A stretch of 64,000 bases of DNA from Parvibaculaceae bacterium PLY_AMNH_Bact1. GTDB lineage: Bacteria > Pseudomonadota > Alphaproteobacteria > Parvibaculales > Parvibaculaceae. The first letter of the stretch is position 1; every line of letters begins with the position of its first letter. The stretch spans positions 3,677,077-3,741,076 of the forward strand of contig CP126168.1 in NCBI GenBank assembly GCA_032881465.1, in the 5' to 3' direction. Below the pieces are notes generated by a model that saw nothing but the letters and a program-made list of their open reading frames with translations, was not told the origin of the DNA and did not search any database. The position numbers and the translations under genes are program-made. Shown here in pieces: positions 47,566 to 55,374 of this stretch.

Positions 47566-48564
47566 ATGGCCAATCAGCCCGAAAAGCCTCTAGTTATCGT
47601 CACCCGCAAATTGCCGGATGCCATCGAAACGCGTTTAAGCGAATTGTTTGACACAAGGCTCAACGAGAGCGACGAGCCCATGAGCCAATCGGCGCTGGCA
47701 AACGCCATGCGTGAGGCGGACGTTCTGGTGCCCACCGTGACAGACCGTATTGATGGTCGGCTTCTGGCTCAGGCGGGCGACAGGCTTCGCCTGATTGCTC
47801 AGTTTGGAACCGGCGTCGACAATATTGATGTGGAAAGTGCAATTACCAGGGGCATCACCGTCACCAATACGCCGAGTGTTTTGACAGAAGACACAGCCGA
47901 CATGACCATGGCCTTGATCCTCTCTGTGCCACGGCGTCTGGTAGAAGGGGTCGACTATCTCCAGGAGCGTGCGGCCACCTGGATCGGCTGGTCGCCAACC
48001 TGGATGTTGGGCCGACGTATCTGGGGCAAGAAGTTGGGCATTCTCGGTATGGGGCGCATTGGGCAGGCTGTGGCGCGGCGTGCGAAGGCGTTCGGCCTCG
48101 AGATCCACTATCACAACCGACATGCGGTGAATGCGGCGGTCGAAGAAGAACTTGGCGCGACCTATTGGGAAAGTCTCGATCACATGCTGGGACAGGTGGA
48201 CATTCTGTCCATCAATTGTCCGCACACGCCAGCGACCTATCACCTTCTCAATTCCCGGCGATTGAAGCTGATGAAGCCCGAAGCCTACATTGTGAATACC
48301 GCGCGCGGCGAGGTGATTGATGAGAACGCGCTCGTCCGCGCATTGGAGAATGAGCAGATTGCCGGCGCGGGGCTCGATGTGTTTGAGCAGGAGCCCGCAG
48401 TGAACCCGTCCCTCATCAATCACCGCAAAGTTGTTCTGCTCCCCCACATGGGATCAGCAACAATCGAAGGCCGGTCGGAGATGGGCGAGAAGGTGCTGAT
48501 CAACATCCGCACCTGGGTCGACGGACACAAGCCTCCAGACAGGGTGATCCCGGCAATACTCTGA
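47566..48564 (+). CDS. D-2-hydroxyacid dehydrogenase (glyoxylate/hydroxypyruvate reductase type)
   Basis: A 332-residue NAD(P)-dependent dehydrogenase. The NAD fold G-I-L-G-M-G-R-I-G-Q-A-V-A-R-R-A-K near 161-177 and the catalytic Arg in S-I-N-C-P-H-T-P-A-T near 222, Glu in G-L-D-V-F-E-Q-E-P near 270 and His in L-P-H-M-G-S-A near 296 are all visible. It probably reduces glyoxylate or hydroxypyruvate. An intergenic palindrome starts two bases after its stop. Confidence 0.9.
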   Translation: MANQPEKPLVIVTRKLPDAIETRLSELFDTRLNESDEPMSQSALANAMREADVLVPTVTDRIDGRLLAQAGDRLRLIAQFGTGVDNIDVESAITRGITVTNTPSVLTEDTADMTMALILSVPRRLVEGVDYLQERAATWIGWSPTWMLGRRIWGKKLGILGMGRIGQAVARRAKAFGLEIHYHNRHAVNAAVEEELGATYWESLDHMLGQVDILSINCPHTPATYHLLNSRRLKLMKPEAYIVNTARGEVIDENALVRALENEQIAGAGLDVFEQEPAVNPSLINHRKVVLLPHMGSATIEGRSEMGEKVLINIRTWVDGHKPPDRVIPAIL

Positions 48565-48566
48565 CC

Positions 48567-48621
48567 AAAGCGTTTTCAGAAAAAGTTGCAGACTTTTGTG
48601 GTTCGAAAACGCGATAAGACA
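48567..48621. repeat. Dispersed intergenic nested palindrome, copy 3
   Basis: Outer arms GCGTTTTC (48570-48577) and GAAAACGC (48605-48612), with AAAAGT/ACTTTT inside. It fills the gap between two convergent genes. Confidence 0.72.
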
Positions 48622-48629
48622 AAGGCGGG

Positions 48630-49436
48630 CTAGCCCGCATGTGCCGACAGATCTTTGATCGTCGGATTGTTCCCGGTGAGTGGATTGGCTGGATCGTGGC
48701 GCAGGGTGATCGTGCGTACCCGGGCATCCAGCGCGTCATAGATCAAGAGTTTTCCGGCGAGACCGGTGCCAGTGCCGGTCAGCTCCTTGATCACTTCAAG
48801 CGCCTGCATGGACCCCATGACACCAGTGAGAGCACCGAGAACGCCCGCTTCCTCGCAGGTTGGCACGAGGCCGTCCGCCGGTGCTGAGGGGACAAAATCG
48901 CGATAGGTGGGAAGCGGCACACCGTCCGCATCGGATTCATATCCTTTATACGTGCTGAGTTGCCCGTCAAAGCGACCCACCGCAGCTGAGACCAGCGGCA
49001 CTTTCGCAAAGTAGCAGGCGTCGTTGACAAGAAACCGTGTCGGGAAATTATCGCAACCGTCGGCGACCAGATCATACTGTCCAATGAGCGTTGTCGCGTT
49101 GGTGGCATTGAGCCGTGCTTCATGGGTGATCACGGAAACATCCGGGTTGACGCGCGCAATAGCATCCGCCGCACTTTCAACCTTGGCACGCCCCACATCT
49201 TGCGTGCCGTGCACAACCTGTCTCTGCAGATTGGAGAGCGACACATGATCATCGTCGATGATGCCAATCGTGCCCACACCGGCGGCTGCAAGATAAAGCA
49301 ACAGTGGCGAGCCAAGGCCCCCCGCCCCAACAACAAGCACTTTTGATTGCATCAGCTTCTGTTGTCCGGGACCGCCAATTTCCTTCAGCACAATGTGTCG
49401 CGCGTAGCGTTCCAGCTGATCGTCATTGAAAGCCAT
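48630..49436 (-). CDS. MoeB/ThiF-like adenylyltransferase lacking zinc cysteines
   Basis: A 268-residue E1-like enzyme. ATP site G-A-G-G-L-G-S at 37-43 and D-x-D at 61-63 are intact, and C194 lies in V-P-T-C-E-E-A-G, the usual sulfur-relay position. MoeB proteins normally have two C-x-x-C pairs that bind zinc. Here the first position reads P-T-Y-R-D-F (177-180) and the second A-N-P-L-T-G (251-255), so all four cysteines are gone. It should still adenylate the C-terminus of a MoaD- or ThiS-type sulfur carrier. Which pathway it serves is open, since no moa or thi genes are near. Confidence 0.88.
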   Translation of the reverse strand: MAFNDDQLERYARHIVLKEIGGPGQQKLMQSKVLVVGAGGLGSPLLLYLAAAGVGTIGIIDDDHVSLSNLQRQVVHGTQDVGRAKVESAADAIARVNPDVSVITHEARLNATNATTLIGQYDLVADGCDNFPTRFLVNDACYFAKVPLVSAAVGRFDGQLSTYKGYESDADGVPLPTYRDFVPSAPADGLVPTCEEAGVLGALTGVMGSMQALEVIKELTGTGTGLAGKLLIYDALDARVRTITLRHDPANPLTGNNPTIKDLSAHAG

Positions 49437-49504
49437 ACGTCTCTCCAGTGTGCGAGCGAACCTCTATCCGCCACGATCAGCAGCAAATGTCAATTGCAAT
49501 ACCA

Positions 49505-50308
49505 TCAAGACTTTGGCGCTGGCGCCAGGACAACCGCTTGCGTTGAGCGACCAATCCGCCCGTAGACATCATGGATTTCTGACTCTGTCATGCCCCGCCC
49601 ATCGGAAAACCAGTCTGAGCGCGTTTTGATGCCGATCCACGGGCCGACCGGCAAGCGTGACAGGTGCATGGAGAGATCTGCATTCGGCCACCCTCCTGCA
49701 TTGGGGCGTCCTCCGGTGGCGACAACTGAGAAGAGGGTCGAGAAATCAGCAAAGCTGATTGTGGACGCAAACAGCGTTGCTTCGTCGAACAAGGGGCGCG
49801 TCGCGCGTATCCAGATGGTGCCTTCCTCATCTTCGCGAATGTCGACCGCGTTCAGAAAGGACTCTGCCATCGGTTCGCGGGGAAACTGCCATTTGGGCAC
49901 ATCGGCAGGATCAAGCAGCGCTGTATCGGGAACGCTTCCCTGGATGGCCTCAGAGATGCCGGTGATTTCCGACCCGTCCGGCACGCCCTTTAGAAAGCAT
50001 ATAGAGGCTTTGGCCTGGAGTTTGTCGTTGGCCCATAGTTCATTTTCATACACAGCGACACGGCCGCCTTCGCGCACCGCTGTGGGCCGCGTTTCAACAA
50101 GCGTCGCGGGGGCAGGGCGCAAGAGATAGACAGCTGCCGAGATTGCAGGACCATGACCTGCTTTGCTCGCAAGTATTTCAAGCTCTCCGGTCAGGAGGCC
50201 TGAAACCGCGCCGCCATGCATGCCACCAAATGGTCCCATGCTTTGAGGCGCAGGGTGCCACTTGCCGTTTTCGGGTGTGAAGACGGCAGAGTTAGAGGGA
50301 GCATTCAT
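49505..50308 (-). CDS. Acyl-CoA thioesterase family protein (double hot-dog)
   Basis: A 267-residue protein of the thioesterase-like 4HBT_3/TesB type. The first hot-dog unit has G-P-F-G-G-M-H-G-G-A near residue 26; the second has M-H-L-S-R-L-P-V-G-P-W-I-G near 217 and ends with G-R-S-T-Q-A. The family splits acyl-CoA esters. It stands alone downstream of the isomerase operon, which has its own terminator between. Confidence 0.85.
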   Translation of the reverse strand: MNAPSNSAVFTPENGKWHPAPQSMGPFGGMHGGAVSGLLTGELEILASKAGHGPAISAAVYLLRPAPATLVETRPTAVREGGRVAVYENELWANDKLQAKASICFLKGVPDGSEITGISEAIQGSVPDTALLDPADVPKWQFPREPMAESFLNAVDIREDEEGTIWIRATRPLFDEATLFASTISFADFSTLFSVVATGGRPNAGGWPNADLSMHLSRLPVGPWIGIKTRSDWFSDGRGMTESEIHDVYGRIGRSTQAVVLAPAPKS

Positions 50309-50409
50309 GGGAAATTCCTTTTGATGCGCACGACCCTATGCAGAGATGACCGTCTACATAAGGAGTAATGGAGAACAGTTCCAGCCTCCAGGCGAGAGAT
50401 CGTTGGAAC

Positions 50410-50446
50410 CAAAATAAGAAACGGGCAGTTCCAATGAACCGCCCGT
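50410..50446 (-). terminator. Intrinsic terminator of the dehydrogenase-crotonase-isomerase operon
   Basis: On the minus strand ACGGGCGGTT pairs with AACTGCCCGT (50421-50446) with one G-U pair and a 6-base loop, then a tail TTTCTTATTTT. It lies 43 bases after the isomerase stop. Confidence 0.8.
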
Positions 50447-50488
50447 CTTTTGCAAAGCACCTTGCTGATCCTGCTTGACGCAGCGGCG

Positions 50489-51094
50489 TCAGCCTTCCAT
50501 CAGCATTTCTTCCACTTGGGCCAACCGGTCTTTGCCAAAAAAGCCTTCATCACCGACAAAGAAGAAAGGAATACCGAAGACACCTCGGTTCGCTGCTGCT
50601 TCGGTATTCTCAATCAGCTTTTGCTTCACGTCTTGTTCCTGCGTTCGGGCTAGGAGCCGTTCCGCATCAAGACCACCTGCAGCGAGCACTTTGGCAACCA
50701 CTTCTGGATCGTCCATTTTCTGCTCATCTTCCCACATGGCGTTGGCGACCACGTCAATATACTCCATCTTCTTGCCGTCCATCTCCGCGGCAATCAGACC
50801 GCGCATGATCAAAAGTGTGATAACCGGGAAGTGCGGATTGAATTTGAACTTGTCGAGTTTGTGCTTCTTGATGAAACGCTGCGTCTCAAGCTGTTCATAT
50901 TCAAGTTTTCCCTTCACACCCCCAAACGCAATCATCGGTGGCTGGTTGTTGGTAATCTTATGAATGCCACCCAGCAGTGCTGGAATGTAGTTGAATGTGG
51001 CTCCGGTACGCGCCTCGATCTCTGGCACCAGCTTATGGCTGAGATATCCGTTCGGACTCCCGAAATCGAAAATAAAGTCGACTGTCTTTCCCAT
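50489..51094 (-). CDS. 2-hydroxychromene-2-carboxylate isomerase (DsbA-fold, kappa GST-like)
   Basis: A 201-residue protein from the ATG at 51094 with AAGGGG upstream. It begins V-D-F-I-F-D-F-G-S-P-N-G-Y-L, the kappa-GST/HCCA isomerase motif with the active Ser at the thioredoxin active site position. The end has R-G-V-F-G-I-P-F-F-F-V-G-D-E, which holds the cis-proline. Relatives act on ring-opened aromatic products and use glutathione. It is the last gene in an operon with a crotonase and an SDR, which suggests breakdown of an aromatic or alicyclic acid. Confidence 0.87.
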   Translation of the reverse strand: MGKTVDFIFDFGSPNGYLSHKLVPEIEARTGATFNYIPALLGGIHKITNNQPPMIAFGGVKGKLEYEQLETQRFIKKHKLDKFKFNPHFPVITLLIMRGLIAAEMDGKKMEYIDVVANAMWEDEQKMDDPEVVAKVLAAGGLDAERLLARTQEQDVKQKLIENTEAAANRGVFGIPFFFVGDEGFFGKDRLAQVEEMLMEG

Positions 51095-51110
51095 TTTATT
51101 CCCCTTGGCT

Positions 51111-51911
51111 TTAGCGTCCCTGAAACTGTGGCTCACGTCGCTCCATCATCGCGGTGATGCCTTCTTTAACATCTTCACTTGCAAACACCTTCACCCGCTG
51201 TGGCGCCACATCAGCATAGGCTGCGGCTTCTCCTTCTAGTGCAGCCTTGCGTGCGTGCCCAAGTGTTGTCCTGATGCCAAGTGGTGCCATAGTGGCGATC
51301 CGGGTTGCAAGCTCGACTGCCCGGTTCAGAACCTGGTCTGGTGCGGCAACTTCCTGCACCAATCCGATACGAAGTGCTTCTTCGGCATCAAATTGATCGG
51401 CGGTCAGAACATAGCGCATCGCATTTCCCCAGCCACATTGCTCCGCAAACCGCCAGCTGGCGCCGGCAAAAGGAAAGATACCACGTGCTACTTCGAGCTG
51501 TGCGAAGATGGTTCCTTCTGCCGCGACACAGATGTCGGAAGCAAGGGCAAGTTCAATTCCCAACGTATAGCAACGTCCATGTGCAGCCATAACGACCGGT
51601 TTGGAGCAGGGTTCTGTTTCGAGGCCATATGGGTCCAGCTGGTCATCCGGGCGTCCTCTGCCTTCTTCTGACAGCGAGCCTGCAACCGACATGAGGTCCA
51701 GCCCGGCTGTGAATGCTTTGCCATGGCCATGAAGCACGCCTGCGCGTAGATCATCATTTGTATGGAGATGCATGTAGGCGCGGTCAATTCCCACCAGCAT
51801 GTCTGCGTCAAACGCATTCATCTTGTCAGGCCGGTTGATCCCGATAAGGGCCACATGTCCGCGTACTTCGAAACTGATTTTGTCAGTGCCCGTTATGTCT
51901 GTGCCGGTCAT
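51111..51911 (-). CDS. Enoyl-CoA hydratase/isomerase (crotonase) family protein
   Basis: A 266-residue crotonase from the ATG at 51911 with GGAG upstream; a TTG at 51929 is in frame. Family parts include V-A-L-I-G-I-N-R-P-D-K-M-N-A-F-D near residue 20 and the oxyanion-hole stretch G-K-A-F-T-A-G-L-D-L near 65. E-L-A-L-A-S-D-I-C-V-A-A lies near 122. It acts on a CoA thioester; the exact reaction cannot be told. It sits between the SDR and isomerase genes. Confidence 0.88.
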   Translation of the reverse strand: MTGTDITGTDKISFEVRGHVALIGINRPDKMNAFDADMLVGIDRAYMHLHTNDDLRAGVLHGHGKAFTAGLDLMSVAGSLSEEGRGRPDDQLDPYGLETEPCSKPVVMAAHGRCYTLGIELALASDICVAAEGTIFAQLEVARGIFPFAGASWRFAEQCGWGNAMRYVLTADQFDAEEALRIGLVQEVAAPDQVLNRAVELATRIATMAPLGIRTTLGHARKAALEGEAAAYADVAPQRVKVFASEDVKEGITAMMERREPQFQGR

Positions 51912-51925
51912 TAGTTTTTTCTCCG

Positions 51926-52654
51926 TCAAAAAGTTTCCATCCAGGGGCGGAGGTCCAGTTCATGGGTCCACACATCCCTGGGTTGGCAGTGAATGTTCCA
52001 GTAGGCGTCGGCGATATGGTCAGGCTTGAGGATGCCGTCCTGATCCTTCAACGCGTAGCGCTCAGGGAAGTTCTCTGCGATCCACTCTGTGTCGATGGCG
52101 CCATCAAGGATCGGGTGGGCAACATGAATGCCTTTGGGGCCAAGTTCGCGGGCGAGGCTTTGCGAAAGGGCGCGAAGTGCGTGTTTCGCACCGGCAAACG
52201 CGGAGAACCCAGACCCGCCCCGGACACTCGCCGTGGCGCCGGTAAAGAGCATGGTGCCCCGTTCTCGTGGCAGCATTTTTTTGGCGACTTCGCGACCCAT
52301 GAGGAAGCCTGAGAAACAGGCCATTTCCCACACTTTGAAATAGACCCGTGATGTGGTCTCCGTAATCGGGAAGTTCACGTTGGCGCCAATGTTAAAGACC
52401 GCGACTTCAATGGGAGCGATGTCAGACTCGATCTTTTCAACAAGCTCGATCATCTGGTCTTCTTTGCGTGCGTCCAGACCAAAGGCGTGGGCCTTGCCCC
52501 CAGCTGCAGTGATTTCATCCACCAAAGGTGCCAGCTGGTCGCCATTCCGGCGCACGACGCAGGCTTCGAACCCTTCTCTGGCGAAGCGTTTGGCGATCGC
52601 GCCACCTGTGGCGTCGCCTGCCCCTATGACCAGAATTGCTTGTCTTTCAGCCAT
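51926..52654 (-). CDS. SDR-family protein with Phe in place of the catalytic Tyr
   Basis: A 242-residue Rossmann-fold protein. The glycine motif is G-A-G-D-A-T-G-G at 11-18, close to but not the classic G-x3-G-x-G. The catalytic Y-x3-K appears as F-A-G-A-K at 153-157, so the Tyr is Phe. A divergent SDR group with this loss is known (SDR_c10 type). It may be a weak or altered dehydrogenase. It is the first gene of the three-gene operon and is divergent from the HxlR regulator. Confidence 0.85.
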   Translation of the reverse strand: MAERQAILVIGAGDATGGAIAKRFAREGFEACVVRRNGDQLAPLVDEITAAGGKAHAFGLDARKEDQMIELVEKIESDIAPIEVAVFNIGANVNFPITETTSRVYFKVWEMACFSGFLMGREVAKKMLPRERGTMLFTGATASVRGGSGFSAFAGAKHALRALSQSLARELGPKGIHVAHPILDGAIDTEWIAENFPERYALKDQDGILKPDHIADAYWNIHCQPRDVWTHELDLRPWMETF

Positions 52655-52684
52655 TTATCGTCTCCCGCTACCGCTCAATTAGAT

Positions 52685-52703
52685 AAGTTCCTTTTTAGAA
52701 CTT
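52685..52703. promoter_or_regulatory. Operator 1 in the SDR-HxlR divergent region
   Basis: AAGTTC at 52685-52690 and GAACTT at 52698-52703 form a perfect inverted repeat, core GTTCC-N5-AGAAC. A second site with the same core lies at 52718. Confidence 0.65.
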
Positions 52704-52717
52704 ATATCGCAAAGTGG

Positions 52718-52732
52718 GTTCCAATTCGGAAC
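52718..52732. promoter_or_regulatory. Operator 2 in the SDR-HxlR divergent region
   Basis: GTTCC-N5-GGAAC, sharing the core of operator 1. Centres of the two sites are 31 bases apart, about three helical turns, so two dimers could bind one face. Confidence 0.65.
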
Positions 52733-52776
52733 TTGTCAAGCTAGTTTCTCAAGGATGCGAGAAAAGGACGAAACAC

Positions 52777-53229
52777 ATGCGCTGGCGTGACCTCAAAGAT
52801 GAGCCCTGTTCGGTTGCTCGGACTCTGTCCGTGATCGGCGACCGGTGGACCTTGATGATCCTGCGCGATTGTTTTGTGGGGCTGAGACGGTTCGAGCATT
52901 TTGAGGCAAGCCTCGGCATCACCCGTCACGTGCTGGCGGACCGTCTGAAAAAGCTTGTCGATGAAGGCGTATTGAAAAAGGTTCCCTACGGCGAAGCCCC
53001 AGTGCGGGAAGAATACCGTCTTACCGAACGTGGCTTTGAACTCTATCCAGTTGTGCTTTCGATTGTGCAATGGGGTGACAAACACATGGTCGATGAGCGC
53101 GGGGCGCCCATCGTTCGCCGCCACGAGAAATGCGGCAACATTGTTCAGGGAAAGATGGTCTGTTCCGACTGTGGCGAAGAGTTGGACGCCAGAGACATAG
53201 CTGTTGAGGCTGGCCTCGGGTTTTCCTAG
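52777..53229 (+). CDS. HxlR-family winged-helix regulator
   Basis: A 150-residue regulator from the ATG at 52777. The HxlR core is clear: C-S-V-A-R-T-L-S-V-I-G-D-R-W-T-L-M-I-L-R-D near residues 11-31, then F-E-H-F-E-A-S-L-G-I-T-R-H-V-L-A-D-R-L. Beyond the domain is an extra C-terminal piece with H-E-K-C-G and C-S-D-C-G-E-E-L, a possible zinc knuckle. It is divergent from the SDR operon and probably controls it through the paired operators. Confidence 0.93.
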   Translation: MRWRDLKDEPCSVARTLSVIGDRWTLMILRDCFVGLRRFEHFEASLGITRHVLADRLKKLVDEGVLKKVPYGEAPVREEYRLTERGFELYPVVLSIVQWGDKHMVDERGAPIVRRHEKCGNIVQGKMVCSDCGEELDARDIAVEAGLGFS

Positions 53230-53276
53230 AGCATTTTCAGCGAAAGTGACTTTACTTTCGCGGTTCGAAAATGCGG
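53229..53276. repeat. Dispersed intergenic nested palindrome, copy 4
   Basis: Outer arms GCATTTTC (53231-53238) and GAAAATGC (53267-53274); inner arms GCGAAAGT and ACTTTCGC are perfect. It begins at the last base of the HxlR stop codon. Confidence 0.75.
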
Positions 53277-53291
53277 CAGCTCACCAAACTA

Positions 53292-53329
53292 GAACGCTTT
53301 GTGGGCCTTGTTTTCCCTTCAAAGCGTTC
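53292..53329. repeat. Inverted repeat downstream of HxlR
   Basis: GAACGCTTTG (53292-53301) and CAAAGCGTTC (53320-53329) are perfect 10-base arms with an 18-base gap. It directly follows palindrome copy 4. Confidence 0.55.
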
Positions 53330-53332
53330 GAG

Positions 53333-53371
53333 GCAAAAGAAAACCAGGCTGGGTAATACCGGGCCTGGTTT
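53333..53371 (-). terminator. Intrinsic terminator of cysK
   Basis: On the minus strand AAACCAGGC (right arm 53363-53371) pairs with GCCTGGTTT (left arm 53341-53349) and is followed by TCTTTTGCC. It lies 25 bases after the cysK stop. Confidence 0.8.
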
Positions 53372-53395
53372 CCAACTCAGATTGTTTGAATGAAC

Positions 53396-54358
53396 TTAGA
53401 GCCCATCAAAGAGCGCCGTTGAAAGATAGCGTTCTGCAAAAGACGGAATGATCACGACAATGGTTTTGCCTTCCATGTCGACGCGACTTCCGATTTCGAG
53501 CGCCGCGGCGATGGCAGCACCCGAAGAGATACCGACCGGCACTCCTTCTTCTTTCGCCACGCGACGCGCCATCTCAAAAGCCGTTTCATTGCCGATAGTA
53601 ACCACATCATCAATGAGTGCGCTATCCAGATTACCGGGCACAAAACCGGCACCAATCCCTTGAATTTTGTGTGCGCCCGGCGCGCCGCCCGAAAGGACCG
53701 GACTGTCCTCTGGCTCAACCGCGATCATTTTGAATGACGGTTTCTTCTCTTTGAGCGTCGCCCCAACACCGGTAAACGTGCCGCCGGTCCCGACACCTGA
53801 AATCACAACGTCAACCGCGCCATCTGTATCATTCCAGATTTCTTCAGCCGTGGTGCGCTGATGAATGGCTGGGTTTGCCGGGTTATCAAACTGCTGAGGC
53901 ATGACCGAATTGGGATACTCGTTGAGCAGTTCTTCAGCGCGGGCAAGGGCCCCCTTCATGCCTTTGTCGGCAGGCGTAAGTTCCAGCTCTGCGCCTAAGA
54001 GTGCCAGCATTTTCCGCCGTTCAATCGACATGCTTTCCGGCATGCAGAGGATCAGGCGGTAGCCTTTCGCCGCGCAAACAAAAGCAAGTGCGATGCCCGT
54101 GTTTCCGGACGTGGGCTCAACAATAACTGTCTCAGGAGTGAGTAGACCGCGGCTCTCCAGGTCTTCAATCATAGCAACGCCGATGCGGTCTTTGACGCTG
54201 GCTAAGGGATTGAAAAACTCAAGCTTCAGAAGAATGTCTGCTTTGACGTTTCTTTCTTTGGCGAGTTTGTTCAACCGCACCAGAGGCGTGTTGCCGATTG
54301 TATCAGTGATATTGTCGTAGATGCGGCCGCGTCCTGGCTTGCTGTCTGCCTGGCTCAT
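53396..54358 (-). CDS. cysK: Cysteine synthase A
   Basis: A 320-residue PLP enzyme. The PLP lysine lies in [11 protein letters not shown] near residue 56, and [12 protein letters not shown] near 83 and V-G-T-G-G-T-F-T-G near 189 bind substrate and phosphate. It makes cysteine from O-acetylserine and sulfide. The gene follows an Rrf2 regulator on the same strand after 47 bases, so the pair may form one unit controlled by cysteine supply. Confidence 0.96.
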   Translation of the reverse strand: MSQADSKPGRGRIYDNITDTIGNTPLVRLNKLAKERNVKADILLKLEFFNPLASVKDRIGVAMIEDLESRGLLTPETVIVEPTSGNTGIALAFVCAAKGYRLILCMPESMSIERRKMLALLGAELELTPADKGMKGALARAEELLNEYPNSVMPQQFDNPANPAIHQRTTAEEIWNDTDGAVDVVISGVGTGGTFTGVGATLKEKKPSFKMIAVEPEDSPVLSGGAPGAHKIQGIGAGFVPGNLDSALIDDVVTIGNETAFEMARRVAKEEGVPVGISSGAAIAAALEIGSRVDMEGKTIVVIIPSFAERYLSTALFDGL

Positions 54359-54405
54359 AGTCTTGCTCCCTGTGTGAGAAGATCACTCATCTTCCGTGAG
54401 TTGTT

Positions 54406-54852
54406 CTAAATCGTAAAGTCTGCGTCGCTCTTAATCTCGCCATCAGCACCGACCTCAGCCGCGTTGCGGCAAAGGTCTTCGATAGTCACGGCATCAAGCT
54501 TTTCCATCATGTCTGTTTGTATTGTATCCCATATGGGACCGATCACCTTTTCACTCAAGATAGAGGGTGTGTCGCGAGGCTCATCCGCCAGTTCCATGGC
54601 GCCCACGATCCGTACAATATCGCCCATGGAAATCCGTCGCCGTTCGCGCGCAAGGCGGTATCCGCCCTTCGGCCCCCGCACACCTTTGAGAATGTTTGCA
54701 TGCACCAATTGTTGCATGACCTGTTCGAGATAGCGCTGAGGGATGCCCTGCCGCCGTGTAATGTCTTTCGATTGAACCGGGTCGGGCCGTGCATTGACAG
54801 CAACATCCAAAACCGCTTCAAGAGCCAGGAGTGTTTTTTTCGATAGTCGCAC
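54406..54852 (-). CDS. Rrf2-family transcriptional regulator
   Basis: A 148-residue Rrf2 winged-helix protein from a GTG. It has G-I-P-Q-R-Y-L-E-Q-V-M-Q-Q-L near residue 36 and V-R-G-P-K-G-G-Y-R-L-A near 58, the family signature. The three cysteines that hold the Fe-S cluster in IscR and RirA are missing; only one Cys appears near the end (D-L-C-R-N). This and the neighbouring cysK point to a CymR-like cysteine sensor rather than an Fe-S regulator. That function is inferred. Confidence 0.9.
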   Translation of the reverse strand: MRLSKKTLLALEAVLDVAVNARPDPVQSKDITRRQGIPQRYLEQVMQQLVHANILKGVRGPKGGYRLARERRRISMGDIVRIVGAMELADEPRDTPSILSEKVIGPIWDTIQTDMMEKLDAVTIEDLCRNAAEVGADGEIKSDADFTI

Positions 54853-54879
54853 TGTTTGCTGCCCTTCCTCTTGCCGCGC

Positions 54880-55365
54880 TCAAGCGCCGCCCGTGCCTGT
54901 TGAGCCCATACCGGTTGAACCATGGCCACCGGCACCTCGGTCAGTTTCCGGCAGGCTGTCATGTTCCTCAAAAACACCTCGGGTCACAGGCGCGATAATC
55001 ATTTGCGCAATGCGCATTCCCCGCGTGATCACCAAAGGGTTTTGTCCATGGTTGATCAGAACAACCTTCACCTCGCCGCGATAATCGCAATCGATCGTGC
55101 CCGGCGAGTTGATCACAGTCACACCGTTCTTAGCGGCGAGGCCCGAGCGTGGACGGATCTGCGCTTCATATCCATGAGGCAGCGCCATCGCGAGACCGGT
55201 CGGGATCATTTCGCGCGTGCCCGGCGCAAGGATCACCTTTTCGTCTTCCGCAATAGCTGCCTGCAGGTCAAGGCCTGCAGCGCCCTCCGTTTGATATTCT
55301 GGCAGCGGTAAGTCGCGGCCATGAGGCAAACGTTGGACGGGGACGGAAACTTCCGAAAAACTCAT
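54880..55365 (-). CDS. dut: dUTP diphosphatase
   Basis: A 161-residue dUTPase from the ATG at 55365 with AAGGA upstream. The five motifs include G-A-A-G-L-D-L near residue 30, R-S-G-L-A near 75, I-D-C-D-Y-R-G-E near 95 and the C-terminal G-G-x-G-S-T-G motif. It hydrolyses dUTP to dUMP. It is coupled to coaBC upstream (10-base spacing), as in many alphaproteobacteria. Confidence 0.96.
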   Translation of the reverse strand: MSFSEVSVPVQRLPHGRDLPLPEYQTEGAAGLDLQAAIAEDEKVILAPGTREMIPTGLAMALPHGYEAQIRPRSGLAAKNGVTVINSPGTIDCDYRGEVKVVLINHGQNPLVITRGMRIAQMIIAPVTRGVFEEHDSLPETDRGAGGHGSTGMGSTGTGGA

Positions 55366-55374
55366 TTTCAATCC

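Noticed and set aside
53229..53276. tRNA-like sequence (GGTTCGAAA followed by a CCA-like end)
   Set aside because: The TTCGA match is part of the dispersed palindrome; no acceptor, D or anticodon arms can be drawn.
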